Shown here in pieces: positions 20,143 through 29,123 of a stretch of DNA of 64,000 nucleotides. How positions within the stretch are numbered: position 1 is the stretch's first letter; each line of letters begins with the position of its first letter. The notes under the pieces are model-generated. The model ran no database searches. It saw only the letters and a program-made list of their open reading frames with translations, and was not told the DNA's origin. The position numbers were made by a program, and so were the translations under genes. This stretch comes from Microbacterium sp. SD291 (GTDB lineage: Bacteria; Actinomycetota; Actinomycetes; Actinomycetales; Microbacteriaceae), in contig NZ_JADIJR010000014.1 in the NCBI RefSeq assembly GCF_017355365.1, positions 1 to 64,000 of the forward strand, in the 5' to 3' direction.

Positions 20143-21606
20143 ATGAACAAGACGAAAGCGGTCGCGACGCGACCGGAAGACGAGCGGCTCCCGCTCGGAA
20201 GCACCATCGCCTACGGCATCCAGCACGTGCTGACGATGTACGGCGGCATCGTCGCCCCGCCGCTCATCATCGGCTCGATCGCGGGACTGGACGGTGCCGA
20301 GATCGGGGTGCTGATCACGGCCTGCCTGTTCATGGGCGGTCTCGCGACGATCCTGCAGACTGTCGGCATCCCGTTCTTCGGGTCCCAGCTGCCGCTCGTG
20401 CAGGGCGTCTCGTTCGCGGGCGTCGCGACCATGGGCGCGATCGTGACGAGCGGAGGAGGGCTTCCCGCGGTGTTCGGAGCGGTCATCGTCGCGTCGATCA
20501 TCGGGCTGCTCATTGCGCCGGTCTTCGCGACCGTCATCCGGTTCTTCCCGCCGGTCGTCACCGGCGTCGTCATCACGACGATCGGTCTCACCCTGCTGCC
20601 GGTCGCCGCCGGCTGGGCGATGGGCGGCAACAGGGAGGCGGAGGACTTCGGCGCCCCGCAGAACCTGCTGCTCGCCGGGATCACTCTGGTGATCGTCCTG
20701 GTGCTCAGCAAGGTGCCTGTGGGCGCGATCTCGCGTCTGGCGATCCTGCTCGCGATCGTGCTCGGCACGATCATCGCGGCGATCCTCGGACGCGTGGACT
20801 TCGGCGCCGTGGCGGACGGCCCGATCTTCGCCCTGCCGAGTCCGTTCTCGTTCGGGATGCCGACGTTCGAGATCGCCGGCATCATCTCGATGTTCATCGT
20901 GATCCTGGTGACGCTCACCGAGACCACCGCCGACATCCTCGCCGTCGGCGAGATCGTCGGCACCAAGGTCGACTCGAAGCGGATCGCCGCTGGCCTGCGC
21001 GCCGACATGCTCTCCAGCGCGGTCTCGCCCGTGTTCGGGTCGTTCACCCAGTCGGCGTTCGCGCAGAACGTCGGCCTCGTCGCGATCACCGGCGTGAAGA
21101 GCCGCTTCGTGGTCACGGCCGGCGGCGTGGTGCTCGTGGTGCTCGGCCTGCTGCCGGTGCTCGGCCGGGTCGTCGCGGCCGTGCCGACGCCGGTGCTCGG
21201 CGGTGCGGGCATCGTGCTGTTCGGAAGCGTCGCGGCCAGCGGCATCCGCACCCTCGCGAAGGTCGACTACCGCGGGAACATGAACCTCGTGATCGTCGCC
21301 TCGGCGATCGGCATCGGGATGCTGCCGATCGCGGCGCCCACCATCTACGATCAGATGCCGTCGTGGTTCGTCACGATCTTCCACTCCGGCATCAGCTCTG
21401 CGGCCGTCGCGGCGATCCTGCTGAACCTGCTGTTCAATCACCTCGGCAGTCGCCCAGGCAAGGACGCCTCGGTGCTCGCCGCCGCGCCGACCCGCAGCAT
21501 CCCGATCGCGTACCTGGATGCCTTCGAGGACGGCGACTCGATCGTCGGCGGGAAGATCGTCGACAAGGACGGCAACGAGGTGGAGGTCGACCGGCCGGCG
21601 CACTGA
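20143..21606 (+). CDS. NCS2/NAT-family purine permease
   Basis: A 487-residue nucleobase-ascorbate transporter family protein with about 12-14 hydrophobic segments. The family signature is present as FAQNVGLVAITGVKSR (QNxGxxxxT) near residue 306, and LTMYGGIVAPPLIIG begins TM1. Uracil, xanthine, uric acid or hypoxanthine could be the substrate; location beside a purine-deaminase remnant and near the allantoin genes favours a purine or urate. It starts 54 bases after the truncated gene and was presumably its operon partner. A strong double hairpin follows. Confidence 0.88.
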   Translation: MNKTKAVATRPEDERLPLGSTIAYGIQHVLTMYGGIVAPPLIIGSIAGLDGAEIGVLITACLFMGGLATILQTVGIPFFGSQLPLVQGVSFAGVATMGAIVTSGGGLPAVFGAVIVASIIGLLIAPVFATVIRFFPPVVTGVVITTIGLTLLPVAAGWAMGGNREAEDFGAPQNLLLAGITLVIVLVLSKVPVGAISRLAILLAIVLGTIIAAILGRVDFGAVADGPIFALPSPFSFGMPTFEIAGIISMFIVILVTLTETTADILAVGEIVGTKVDSKRIAAGLRADMLSSAVSPVFGSFTQSAFAQNVGLVAITGVKSRFVVTAGGVVLVVLGLLPVLGRVVAAVPTPVLGGAGIVLFGSVAASGIRTLAKVDYRGNMNLVIVASAIGIGMLPIAAPTIYDQMPSWFVTIFHSGISSAAVAAILLNLLFNHLGSRPGKDASVLAAAPTRSIPIAYLDAFEDGDSIVGGKIVDKDGNEVEVDRPAH

Positions 21607-21650
21607 CGAGTCGCAAGCCGGGGAGTGACCTGCCGATGCCCCGCCTGCGC

Positions 21651-21709
21651 GACGACGCCCCACCCGGCAGACGCCGGGTGGGGCGTCGACCGCCGGGTGG
21701 GGCGTCGTC
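21651..21709 (+). terminator. Terminator hairpin with a duplicated 3' arm
   Basis: The arm 21651-21668 (GACGACGCCCCACCCGGC) can pair with 21673-21688 over 16 bases or with 21692-21709 over 18 bases. The two 3' arms are direct repeats 19 bases apart. The structure lies between the convergent purine permease and nitroreductase genes and can stop transcription in both directions. Confidence 0.7.
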
Positions 21710-21743
21710 GTGTGTTCGATGAGGCGCGGTCAGGCGCTCAGGC

Positions 21744-22331
21744 TCAGGCGCTGAGGACGACCGTCTCGTCGATCGCGCGGCGCACGCGCGGAGCGGTCTC
21801 GGCCTGCTGGAGACCCTCCGGGAGGCCTGCGGCGTCGCCGAGCTCGCCGACGGCGATGACGGTGGTGGCGCTGAAGCGCGGGGCCAGGTCGGCGAACTCG
21901 CGGACGACCTCGGGGTCGAAGCCGCTCATCTGGTGCACGAGCAGACCGTCGTTGTGCGCCTGCACGGAGAAGTGCGCGACGGCCTGGCCGAGGTCGTAGA
22001 CCGCGTGGCTGATCGCCTTGCCGTCTTCGGACTCGGTCTCGGCGATCGCGACGATCAGCACGGCCGCGTTGGCCGCCCACAGCTGGTTGAACTCGACGAG
22101 CGAGTCGACCACCTGAGCGTGGAGCGCGGTGCCGCGGCGCGCGACGATGAAGCGCCACGGCTGCAGGTTGTAAGCGGACGGCGACCAGCGGGCCGCCTCG
22201 AGCGCGGCGGAGAGCTTCGCCTCGTCGATGGCGGTCTCCGCGTCGTAGGCGCGGGTGCTCCAGCGTGCGGCGAGGACGTCCAGGACGGGGTGCTCGGTGG
22301 GGGCGGTGCGGTCGAGGACAGGAGTGCTCAC
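21744..22331 (-). CDS. Nitroreductase-family protein
   Basis: A 195-residue FMN-dependent nitroreductase-like oxidoreductase. Family features are RWSTRAYD near residue 24, ARWSPSAYNLQPWRFIV near 47-63 (FMN contact) and the later AVGELGDAAGLPE. The start is a GTG at 22331, with AAAGG eight bases upstream. It has its own promoter with a striking 16-base palindrome in the spacer. It may reduce quinones, nitro compounds or flavin; the substrate cannot be told. Confidence 0.87.
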   Translation of the reverse strand: MSTPVLDRTAPTEHPVLDVLAARWSTRAYDAETAIDEAKLSAALEAARWSPSAYNLQPWRFIVARRGTALHAQVVDSLVEFNQLWAANAAVLIVAIAETESEDGKAISHAVYDLGQAVAHFSVQAHNDGLLVHQMSGFDPEVVREFADLAPRFSATTVIAVGELGDAAGLPEGLQQAETAPRVRRAIDETVVLSA

Positions 22332-22382
22332 GGATTGCCTTTCGGAGGGAGTCGGTTCGGACTCCTTCGTCCGGGTACATGG

Positions 22383-22409
22383 AGTCTAAACACATGCATG
22401 TGCATGCAT
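22383..22409 (-). promoter_or_regulatory. Nitroreductase promoter -10 and palindromic operator
   Basis: Read on the minus strand, TAGACT (plus strand 22383-22388) is a good -10 box. The sequence ATGCATGTGCATGCAT at 22394-22409 is a near-perfect palindrome made of two ATGCAT units and lies in the spacer, where a bound repressor would block polymerase. Confidence 0.5.
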
Positions 22410-22499
22410 ATTCCCGATGTCATGGGGCGACTTCCGCAGTGGCGGGACGAGACGCGTGTGCGATGACGCGGCCCTGCCGGCGGGGCGAGTGCGCCGCGC

Positions 22500-23408
22500 T
22501 CAGTCCGGGAGGATGAGCGCTGCGGCGTCCGCCAGCGCGCTGCGGACCGCGCGGATCGACGGGGCCGCGGCCGACACGCGCCGGGCGGACGAGAAGATCT
22601 CGCGCCGAGGCGCCTCCGGCAGTGGCGTCAGGTCGACCGAGGGCGCGTCGCCCGCCCACACCAGCTCCGGCAGCAGCCCCACGGCGAGCCCGGCCCTGAT
22701 CAGCCGGATGTGCGTGGTGAGGTCGGCGACCTCGAAGTGCACGTCGGGTTCGAAGCCCGCTGTGCGGCACAGCTGCTCGGCCCAGGCGCGCGATGCCGTG
22801 CCCGGCGGCTCCAGCACCCACGGCTCGTCCCGGGTCGCCCAGAGGGCGGTCGCGGCATCCCGCTCCACTCGCGCACCCGGCCGGCGAGCGGGGGCGATCG
22901 CGTCGTGTGTGAGCACCACCCGGTCGAGGTCGGCGTTGATCGGGCGGGTCCGCCCCGGGTACTGCTCGGCGAGCATGAGATCGAACTCCCGGCTCGCGAC
23001 GCCGACGAGGCTCGTCTCCGGGTCTCGTTCGGTGACATCTACCCGGAGGGCCGGATGCTGCGCCTGCAGCGCGAGCAGTGCCGGCGGCAGCAGCGCGTGC
23101 GCGGCAGTCTGAAACACCGCGATCCGCACGGTGCCGGTGACCTCGGTGAGCGATTCGGCGACGGCCACCTGTGCGTGCTCGAGCTGGTCGAGGATGCCGA
23201 TCGCCTCGGCCACGAGCACGTTCCCCTGGGGGGTGAACTGCACACCCCGGCCGACGCGGCGCAGCAGCGGGACGCCGACGTCGCGCTCGAGTGCGCTGAG
23301 CTGCTGGGATACGGTCGCCTTGCTGTAGGAGAGGGCGTCGGCGACGGCGGAGAGCGTTCCGAGGCGGCTGAGCTCGACCAGCATCCGCAGGCGGTTGACG
23401 TCGAGCAT
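22500..23408 (-). CDS. LysR-family regulator, probably of putA
   Basis: A 302-residue LysR protein: N-terminal winged helix (about residues 1-60, with LVELSRLGTLSAVADALSYSKATVSQQLSALE) and a periplasmic-binding-like effector domain (about 90-295). The start at 23408 has GGAGAG six bases upstream; the alternative TTG 12 codons earlier has no ribosome site. It is divergent from putA and a dyad AACCGA-N16-TCGGTT stands between them, the classical arrangement for a LysR regulator of its neighbour. Proline or pyrroline-5-carboxylate as effector is inference. Confidence 0.88.
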   Translation of the reverse strand: MLDVNRLRMLVELSRLGTLSAVADALSYSKATVSQQLSALERDVGVPLLRRVGRGVQFTPQGNVLVAEAIGILDQLEHAQVAVAESLTEVTGTVRIAVFQTAAHALLPPALLALQAQHPALRVDVTERDPETSLVGVASREFDLMLAEQYPGRTRPINADLDRVVLTHDAIAPARRPGARVERDAATALWATRDEPWVLEPPGTASRAWAEQLCRTAGFEPDVHFEVADLTTHIRLIRAGLAVGLLPELVWAGDAPSVDLTPLPEAPRREIFSSARRVSAAAPSIRAVRSALADAAALILPD

Positions 23409-23443
23409 CCGCTCTCCAATCGCTGCGGGGAATCGTTCAGTCA

Positions 23444-23471
23444 AACCGAACAGAAATCATGCAAATCGGTT
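23444..23471. promoter_or_regulatory. Putative LysR operator between lysR and putA
   Basis: AACCGA at 23444-23449 and TCGGTT at 23466-23471 form a dyad with a 16-base A/T-richer centre, in an otherwise GC-rich region between two divergent genes. Confidence 0.5.
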
Positions 23472-23557
23472 GATAGACGTAGCCTACTCGCGGGCCGGAC
23501 AATGATCGGGACGCACGCGACCCGGGTGTGCGCCTCCCCCTGGAAGGTTCCCCGCCA

Positions 23558-26500
23558 ATGTCTGTCGTCGACACCACCACTCCGCGCACTGAAGAGGTCG
23601 CCGCCCTTGTGCAGCGCTGGCTCACCGAGAGCGAGACGCACCCCGTCGAGCCGGCCGCCCAGCGCCTCTCCGAGGTCCTCAAAGACCCGAACGGCCTCGC
23701 CTTCACCGTCGGATTCGTCGACGGTGTGATGCGTCCGGAAGACCTCAGCGTCGCCGGCCGCAAGCTCGACGAGCTCTCCGAGATCACCCCGACCCTGCTG
23801 CCCGGCTACCTCCGCGCCGCGATCAAGGCCGGCGGCTTCTGGGCGCCGAAGCTGCCCGGCGTCGTCGTGCCGACCTCGCGCCGCGTGCTGCGCGCGATGG
23901 TCGGCCACCTCGTGCTCGACGCCACTCCCTCCAAGCTCGGCCCGGCGATCGCGAAGCTCCGCAAGAGCGGCAACCGCCTGAACCTCAATCTCCTCGGCGA
24001 GGCGGTGCTGGGCGAGCGCGAGGCCGGGCGGCGCCTGCAGGGCACCTACGACTTCCTCGCCCGTGACGACGTCGACTACGTCTCGATCAAGGTGTCGAGC
24101 GTCGTCAGTCAGCTGTCGATGTGGTCGTTCGACGAGGCCGTCGCCGACGTGGTCGAGAAGCTGACTCCGCTCTACGAGCTCGCCGCGCGCTCGGAGGCCG
24201 GCCCTTCGACAGGCTCAGGGACCCAGAAGTTCATCAACCTCGACATGGAGGAGTACCGCGACCTCGACCTGACCATCGCGGCCTTCACGAAGATCCTCGA
24301 CCAGCCGCAGCTGAAGAACCTCGAAGCCGGCATCGTGCTGCAGACGTACCTGCCGGATGCTCTCGGCGCGATGCAGCACCTGCAGGAGTGGGCGGCGGAC
24401 CGCCGCGCCAAGGGCGGAGCGCCGATCAAGGTGCGCGTCGTCAAGGGCGCGAACCTGGCGATGGAGGAGGTCGACTCCAAGATCCACGACTGGCCGCTCG
24501 CCACGTACGGCACCAAGCAGGATGCCGACACGAACTACAAGCGCGTGCTCGACTGGGCGATGACGCCCGAGCGCCTCGACGCGGTGCACATCGGCGTCGC
24601 CGGCCACAACCTGTTCGACATCGCCTATACCTGGCTGCTCGCCACGGCCCGCAATGTCACAGATGCGGTCGAGTACGAGATGCTCCTCGGCATGGCCACC
24701 GGGCAGGCCGAGGCCGTCCGCAAGGACGTCGGCCGCCTGCTGCTCTACACGCCGGTCGTGAACCCGGCCGAGTTCGACGTCGCGATCGCGTACCTCGTGC
24801 GTCGCCTCGAGGAGAACGCCAGCTCTGAGAACTTCATGTCCGCGGTGTTCGAGCTCGCCTCGAACCCCGAGCTGCTCAAGCGCGAGCGCCAGCGCTTCGA
24901 GCGCTCGCTCGCCGCCCTCGAGGCCGACCGTTCCGTGCCGGCATCCAACCGCGTGCAGAACCGCGAGGCGGAGCCTGCGCACACCGTGACGACCGGCTTC
25001 GAGAACCAGCCCGACACCGATCCGGCGATCGCCGCCAACCGCACCTGGGGCCGGGAGATCCTGCGCCGGTCCGTGTCGACGAAGCTCGGGACGGATGCCA
25101 TCGCCTCCGCCCGCATCGAGACCGCTGACGAGCTCGACCGGGTGTTCGCCGCAGCGACGGCCGCCGCCGCGAAATGGGCGGCGCTTCCCGCCTCCGACCG
25201 CGCCGCCGTGCTGCACCGCGCGGGCGACGAGCTCGCCGCCCGCCGCGGCCAGCTGATGGAGATCATGGCGCACGAGGCCGGCAAGACCCTCGCCGAGGCG
25301 GACCCCGAGGTCAGCGAGGCGATCGACTTCGCGCACTACTACGCCGAGCGCGCCCTCGAGCTCGAGCAGATCCCGGGTGCAGAGTTCGTGCCGTCGAAGG
25401 TCACCGTGGTGACCCCGCCGTGGAACTTCCCGGTCGCGATCCCCGCCGGCGGCGTGCTCGCCGGTCTCGCCTCGGGCTCCGGCGTGATCATCAAGCCGGC
25501 CAAGCTCACCCAGCGCTGCGGTGCCGTCATGGTCGAGGCGCTGTGGGCGGCCGGCGTGCCGCGCGACCTGCTCGCGCTGGTCGATCTCGCGAGCCGCGAC
25601 CTCGGCACGCAGCTCGTCGCGAGCCCGTCGGTCGACCGCGTGATCCTCACCGGCGCCTACGAGACGGCCCAGCTGTTCCGCTCGTTCCGCCCCGACCTGC
25701 CGCTGCTCGCCGAGACCAGCGGCAAGAACGCGATCATCGTGACGCCGTCTGCCGACCTCGACCTCGCCGCCGCCGACGTCGCCCGCAGCGCCTTCGGGCA
25801 CGCCGGCCAGAAGTGCTCGGCCGCGTCGCTCGCCATCCTGGTCGGCTCGGTCGGCGAGTCGAAGAGGTTCGAGCGCCAGCTGGTCGACGCCGTGCGGTCG
25901 ATGCGCGTCGGCCTTCCGCGGGACCCGGCCACCCAGATGGGGCCGATCATCGAGCCGGCCTCCGGCAAGCTCCTCAAGGCGCTGACCACGCTGGACAAGG
26001 GCGAGCGCTGGCTGGTCGAGCCCCGCAGGCTCGACGACGAGGGCCGGCAGTGGACGCCCGGCGTCAAGACCGGCGTGCGCGCGGGATCGACCACGCACCT
26101 CACCGAGTTCTTCGGGCCTGTGCTCGGCATCATGCGCGCGACGGATCTCGACGAGGCGATCCGCCTGCAGAACGCGGTCGACTACGGACTCACCGCAGGC
26201 CTGCACTCGCTCGACTCGAACGAGGTCGCCGACTGGCTCGACCGGGTCGAGGCCGGCAACCTCTACGTGAACCGTGGCATCACCGGCGCGATCGTGCAGC
26301 GCCAGCCGTTCGGCGGCTGGAAGCGCTCCGCAGTGGGCGCGGGCGCCAAGGCCGGCGGCCCGAACTACCTGTTCGGCCTGGGCGAGTGGACCCCCGCCGA
26401 ACTCCCCGCTGCCGCCCCCGGCGCCGCGATCGCACCGGCGGTCGACGCGCTGCTGAAGGCGGCCGGCCACGACCTCGACGCGGCAGAGCGCGAGTGGCTG

Positions 26501-27016
26501 AACCGCGCGGCGGCATCAGACGAGCGCGCCTGGATCGACGAGTTCGGCGCGGCGACCGACAGGTCGGGTCTCGGCGTCGAGCGCAACGTGTTCCGCTACC
26601 GCCCGGTCGCGGTCGACGTGCGCATCGCCGAGCAGGCTCCTCTGGTCGACGGCATCCGCGTTCTGGCCGCGGCGCTGCGCAGCGGCAGCCCGTTCACGGT
26701 GTCGGCTCCGGCCCTGCCTTCGGTCGTGAAGAAGGCGCTGCGTGCGACCGGCGTGACCGTCAAGCACGAGAAGGATGCCGCCTGGCTCAAGCGCTTCGCG
26801 AAGGCCGACCGTGACTGGCAGCGGGTCCGTATGGTCGGCGGCGACGTCTCGGCGCTGTTCGCGGCGCTCGACGGCTCGCCGGACGTCGCCGTGTGGTCGC
26901 ACGCGGTCACCGGCGCCGGCCGGGTCGAGATGCTGCCGTTCCTGCACGAGCAGGCCGTGTCGATCACGAACCACCGGTTCGGCAACCCGACGACTCTCGC
27001 CGACGGCGTGATCTGA
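23558..27016 (+). CDS. putA: Bifunctional proline dehydrogenase / L-glutamate-gamma-semialdehyde dehydrogenase
   Basis: A 1152-residue PutA that oxidises proline to glutamate. The PRODH barrel covers about residues 50-450 (RLQGTYDFLARDDVDYVSIK, RVVKGANLAMEEVD, VHIGVAGHNLFD). The aldehyde dehydrogenase part covers about 490-970 with VTPPWNFPVAIP, LLAETSGKNAI and the catalytic Cys in HAGQKCSAASLAIL. A further domain of about 170 residues ends the protein. There is no N-terminal ribbon-helix-helix DNA-binding domain, so control must come from elsewhere, presumably the divergent LysR protein. Residues about 216-223 (PSTGSGTQ) are an insertion encoded by a dispersed repeat. Start ATG 23558 follows GGAAGG. 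Confidence 0.94.
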   Translation: MSVVDTTTPRTEEVAALVQRWLTESETHPVEPAAQRLSEVLKDPNGLAFTVGFVDGVMRPEDLSVAGRKLDELSEITPTLLPGYLRAAIKAGGFWAPKLPGVVVPTSRRVLRAMVGHLVLDATPSKLGPAIAKLRKSGNRLNLNLLGEAVLGEREAGRRLQGTYDFLARDDVDYVSIKVSSVVSQLSMWSFDEAVADVVEKLTPLYELAARSEAGPSTGSGTQKFINLDMEEYRDLDLTIAAFTKILDQPQLKNLEAGIVLQTYLPDALGAMQHLQEWAADRRAKGGAPIKVRVVKGANLAMEEVDSKIHDWPLATYGTKQDADTNYKRVLDWAMTPERLDAVHIGVAGHNLFDIAYTWLLATARNVTDAVEYEMLLGMATGQAEAVRKDVGRLLLYTPVVNPAEFDVAIAYLVRRLEENASSENFMSAVFELASNPELLKRERQRFERSLAALEADRSVPASNRVQNREAEPAHTVTTGFENQPDTDPAIAANRTWGREILRRSVSTKLGTDAIASARIETADELDRVFAAATAAAAKWAALPASDRAAVLHRAGDELAARRGQLMEIMAHEAGKTLAEADPEVSEAIDFAHYYAERALELEQIPGAEFVPSKVTVVTPPWNFPVAIPAGGVLAGLASGSGVIIKPAKLTQRCGAVMVEALWAAGVPRDLLALVDLASRDLGTQLVASPSVDRVILTGAYETAQLFRSFRPDLPLLAETSGKNAIIVTPSADLDLAAADVARSAFGHAGQKCSAASLAILVGSVGESKRFERQLVDAVRSMRVGLPRDPATQMGPIIEPASGKLLKALTTLDKGERWLVEPRRLDDEGRQWTPGVKTGVRAGSTTHLTEFFGPVLGIMRATDLDEAIRLQNAVDYGLTAGLHSLDSNEVADWLDRVEAGNLYVNRGITGAIVQRQPFGGWKRSAVGAGAKAGGPNYLFGLGEWTPAELPAAAPGAAIAPAVDALLKAAGHDLDAAEREWLNRAAASDERAWIDEFGAATDRSGLGVERNVFRYRPVAVDVRIAEQAPLVDGIRVLAAALRSGSPFTVSAPALPSVVKKALRATGVTVKHEKDAAWLKRFAKADRDWQRVRMVGGDVSALFAALDGSPDVAVWSHAVTGAGRVEMLPFLHEQAVSITNHRFGNPTTLADGVI
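24202..24226 (+). repeat. Dispersed repeat unit inside putA
   Basis: The core CTTCGACAGGCTCAGGGACC lies in frame within the PRODH domain and encodes PSTGSGTQ just before KFINLDMEEYRDLD. Related units are at 28111, 33674, 37001, 47671 and 50215. Confidence 0.75.
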
Positions 27017-27025
27017 GTGGCGCCC

Positions 27026-27055
27026 GATCGCCCCGATCGACTGATCGGGGCGATC
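27026..27055. terminator. Bidirectional terminator between putA and the ABC permease gene
   Basis: Arms GATCGCCCCGATC (27026-27038) and GATCGGGGCGATC (27043-27055) pair perfectly around GACT. The second arm overlaps the stop codon of the convergent permease gene. Confidence 0.75.
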
Positions 27056-28139
27056 AGCCGCGCAGCGCCTCCGCGAGCTTCACCCTGCTGCCCATCCGCA
27101 GCAGCGAGTTCTCGTAGATCTTCGCGCCGAGCATGATGGCGGCGACGCAGCTGGCGAGCAGGATCACGAGCGAGACCAGCGGCTCCCACCACTGCGCCTC
27201 GCCGACGAACAGCCGCATCGGCATCCCGACCGGCGCCGAGAACGGCACATACGACATGATCGTCAGCACGAGCGGGTTGTCGTTGAAGAAGATGACCAGG
27301 AAGTACGGGGCCATCACGAGCATCGTGATCGGCATGGTGGTCGAGCCGACGTCCTCCATGCGCGACACCATGGATGCCGCGGCGGCGAACAGCGCCGCGA
27401 GCAGGATGAACCCGAACAGGAAGAACACCGCGAACCAGATGATCGGCGCGCCCAGGCTCGCGAGCACCTCGCGCTGACCGGTCACGATCAGCCCGACTGT
27501 CGCGATCGCCGCGAGGGCGAGGATCTGTGCCATCGCCAGGATCGTGTTGCCGATGACCTTGCCGGCGAGCAGCGCTCTCGCCGGGATCGCGGAGAGCAGC
27601 ACCTCGACCACGCGGGTCTGCTTCTCCTCGACCACGCTCTGCGCGATCGTGCCGCCGAACGTCGACGCGGCCATCAGGAACACGATGCCGAACCCGATGG
27701 CGATGAAGTACCGCATGAGGGGGTCGGCGGTCGCGGGCTGCAGGATCTCGACCTCCGGCGTCTCGGCGAGCCCCATCACGATCGAGGTCGGCGCGTCCTC
27801 CAGGGCGACGACCGCGTAGCCGAGGTCGCTGCCGTCCGGCAGCACCGCGGCCTCGACGTCTTCCGAGCGCAGCAGTGCCTCGGCCTCGCCGCGGTCGGCG
27901 ACCTCCGTGACCTCCACGTTCGGCAGTCCTGACACGAGGGATGCCGTCTCCGCGGTCGCGGCCACCTGCGTCGCTTCGGGGTTCTGGCTCGTGAAGCCGC
28001 CGATCAGGATGCCGGCGAGCGCGATGAGCAGCAGGATGCCGGTCGAGATCAGGAAGGCCTTGCTGCGAAGCTTCGACGCGATCTCACGCTCGGCGACGAG
28101 CCAGACCATCTGGGTCCCTGAGCTGGTCGAAGGGCTCAC
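27054..28139 (-). CDS. ABC-2-type exporter permease (NatB-like)
   Basis: A 361-residue membrane protein: one N-terminal transmembrane segment (AFLISTGILLLIALAGILI), an extracellular domain of about 130 residues, then about five segments, the NatB/ABC-2 layout. The start is GTG 28139, which overlaps the stop of the ATPase gene (GTGA) and has GGAGG upstream in that gene. The codons right after the start, SPSTSSGTQ, come from the dispersed repeat, and the conserved protein begins at MVWLVAEREIASKLRSK. It pairs with the ATPase upstream as a two-gene exporter, perhaps of an antibiotic, peptide or sodium. Confidence 0.88.
   Translation of the reverse strand: MSPSTSSGTQMVWLVAEREIASKLRSKAFLISTGILLLIALAGILIGGFTSQNPEATQVAATAETASLVSGLPNVEVTEVADRGEAEALLRSEDVEAAVLPDGSDLGYAVVALEDAPTSIVMGLAETPEVEILQPATADPLMRYFIAIGFGIVFLMAASTFGGTIAQSVVEEKQTRVVEVLLSAIPARALLAGKVIGNTILAMAQILALAAIATVGLIVTGQREVLASLGAPIIWFAVFFLFGFILLAALFAAAASMVSRMEDVGSTTMPITMLVMAPYFLVIFFNDNPLVLTIMSYVPFSAPVGMPMRLFVGEAQWWEPLVSLVILLASCVAAIMLGAKIYENSLLRMGSRVKLAEALRG
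28111..28134 (-). repeat. Dispersed repeat unit at the start of the ABC permease gene
   Basis: On the minus strand this reads CCCTTCGACCAGCTCAGGGA and continues to CCCA. It sits directly behind the GTG start, adding a PSTSSGTQ leader to the permease. Confidence 0.7.
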
Positions 28140-29032
28140 TGGATGACCTCCTTGAAGATCTGGGCGAGGGACGGATGCTTGGGCGCGAAGCTCGCGACGT
28201 CGCCGCGCTCGACGGCGGTGCGGAGCACGCGCTGGGCGGTGTCGGGCCCGTCGGCGTCGAACAGGGCGTAGCCGCCCTCGAAGTCGAGGACGGTGATGCC
28301 GGGCTCTGCGCGCAGCCACCCCGCGTCGCCCGCCGAGACGAGTTCGTAGCGATCGCTCGCGTACTCGGCGCGGAGTCCCTCGCGGGAGCCGGCGGCGCGG
28401 ATCGTGCCGCCGGCGAGGATCACGAGGTCGTCGCAGAGGCGTTCGACCACGTCGAGCTGGTGCGAGGAGAACAGGATCGCCGCGCCCTTCGCGGCGCTGG
28501 CCTGCAGGACGCCGGCGACCACGTCGACCGCGAGCGGGTCGAGTCCGGAGAACGGCTCGTCGAGGATCAGCATCTCGGGGTCGTGCACGAGGGCCGCGGC
28601 GATCTGCGCGCGCTGCTGGTTGCCCAGCGAGAGCGACTCGATCGTGTCGTTCAGTCGCTCCTCGAGCCCGAGCTCGCTGAGGAGCGCGGTGGCGCGGGCC
28701 GCGGCATCCGCCTTGCTGAAGCCGTGCAGGCGGGCGAGGTAGACGATCTGCTCGAGGACCTTCATCTTCGGGTACAGGCCGCGCTCCTCCGGCATGTAGC
28801 CGAACCGGCGGCGGTCCTCCGTCGTGATCGGCGTCCCGCCGAGCTCGACCGAGCCTCCGTCGGAGGAGAGCAGACCGAGCACGATGCGCATGGTCGTGGT
28901 CTTGCCTGCTCCGTTGCCGCCGACGAAGCCGGTGAGGCGCCCGGGGGACACCCGGAACGAGACGTCGTCGAGCACCAGCCGCGAGCCGTAGCTCTTGGTG
29001 ATGCCGGTGAGTTGCAGCTCTCCTGTGGTCAT
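28136..29032 (-). CDS. ABC exporter ATP-binding protein
   Basis: A 298-residue ABC ATPase with Walker A GGNGAGKTTT near residue 39, the signature LSLGNQQRAQIAAAL near 133, Walker B MLILDEPFSGLDPLAVD and a C-terminal extra domain typical of NatA/CcmA-like exporters. It is leaderless in appearance: TAGCGT lies six bases before the ATG. An element shared with the two-component operon at 32.4 kb stands over its -35 region, so I infer it is controlled by that response regulator. Confidence 0.92.
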   Translation of the reverse strand: MTTGELQLTGITKSYGSRLVLDDVSFRVSPGRLTGFVGGNGAGKTTTMRIVLGLLSSDGGSVELGGTPITTEDRRRFGYMPEERGLYPKMKVLEQIVYLARLHGFSKADAAARATALLSELGLEERLNDTIESLSLGNQQRAQIAAALVHDPEMLILDEPFSGLDPLAVDVVAGVLQASAAKGAAILFSSHQLDVVERLCDDLVILAGGTIRAAGSREGLRAEYASDRYELVSAGDAGWLRAEPGITVLDFEGGYALFDADGPDTAQRVLRTAVERGDVASFAPKHPSLAQIFKEVIQ

Positions 29033-29038
29033 GCCTTC

Positions 29039-29085
29039 ACGCTACGGATGCGGCGGGTGCACGGCATCCCCCCTGCGGCGGATCG
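29039..29085 (-). promoter_or_regulatory. Leaderless promoter and response-regulator-type element of the ABC exporter
   Basis: The minus-strand -10 TAGCGT occupies 29039-29044. After an 18-base gap a 23-base element at 29063-29085 begins GGCATCCCCC and ends GGCGGATCG on the plus strand. It is identical to the element at 32410-32432 except for its central four bases, and the gap to the -10 box is the same. Confidence 0.65.
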
Positions 29086-29123
29086 CGACGGCTCCCCCCG
29101 TGGGCGGACCCGCTCAGCGCCGC

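Noticed and set aside
20089..21663. Arg/Asp/His-rich minus-strand frame opposite the purine permease
   Set aside because: Antisense to a clear NAT-family transporter; composition is that of a shadow frame.
24215..26470. Minus-strand open frame opposite putA
   Set aside because: Compositional shadow of the PutA gene with repetitive His/Arg/Gly/Asp content.
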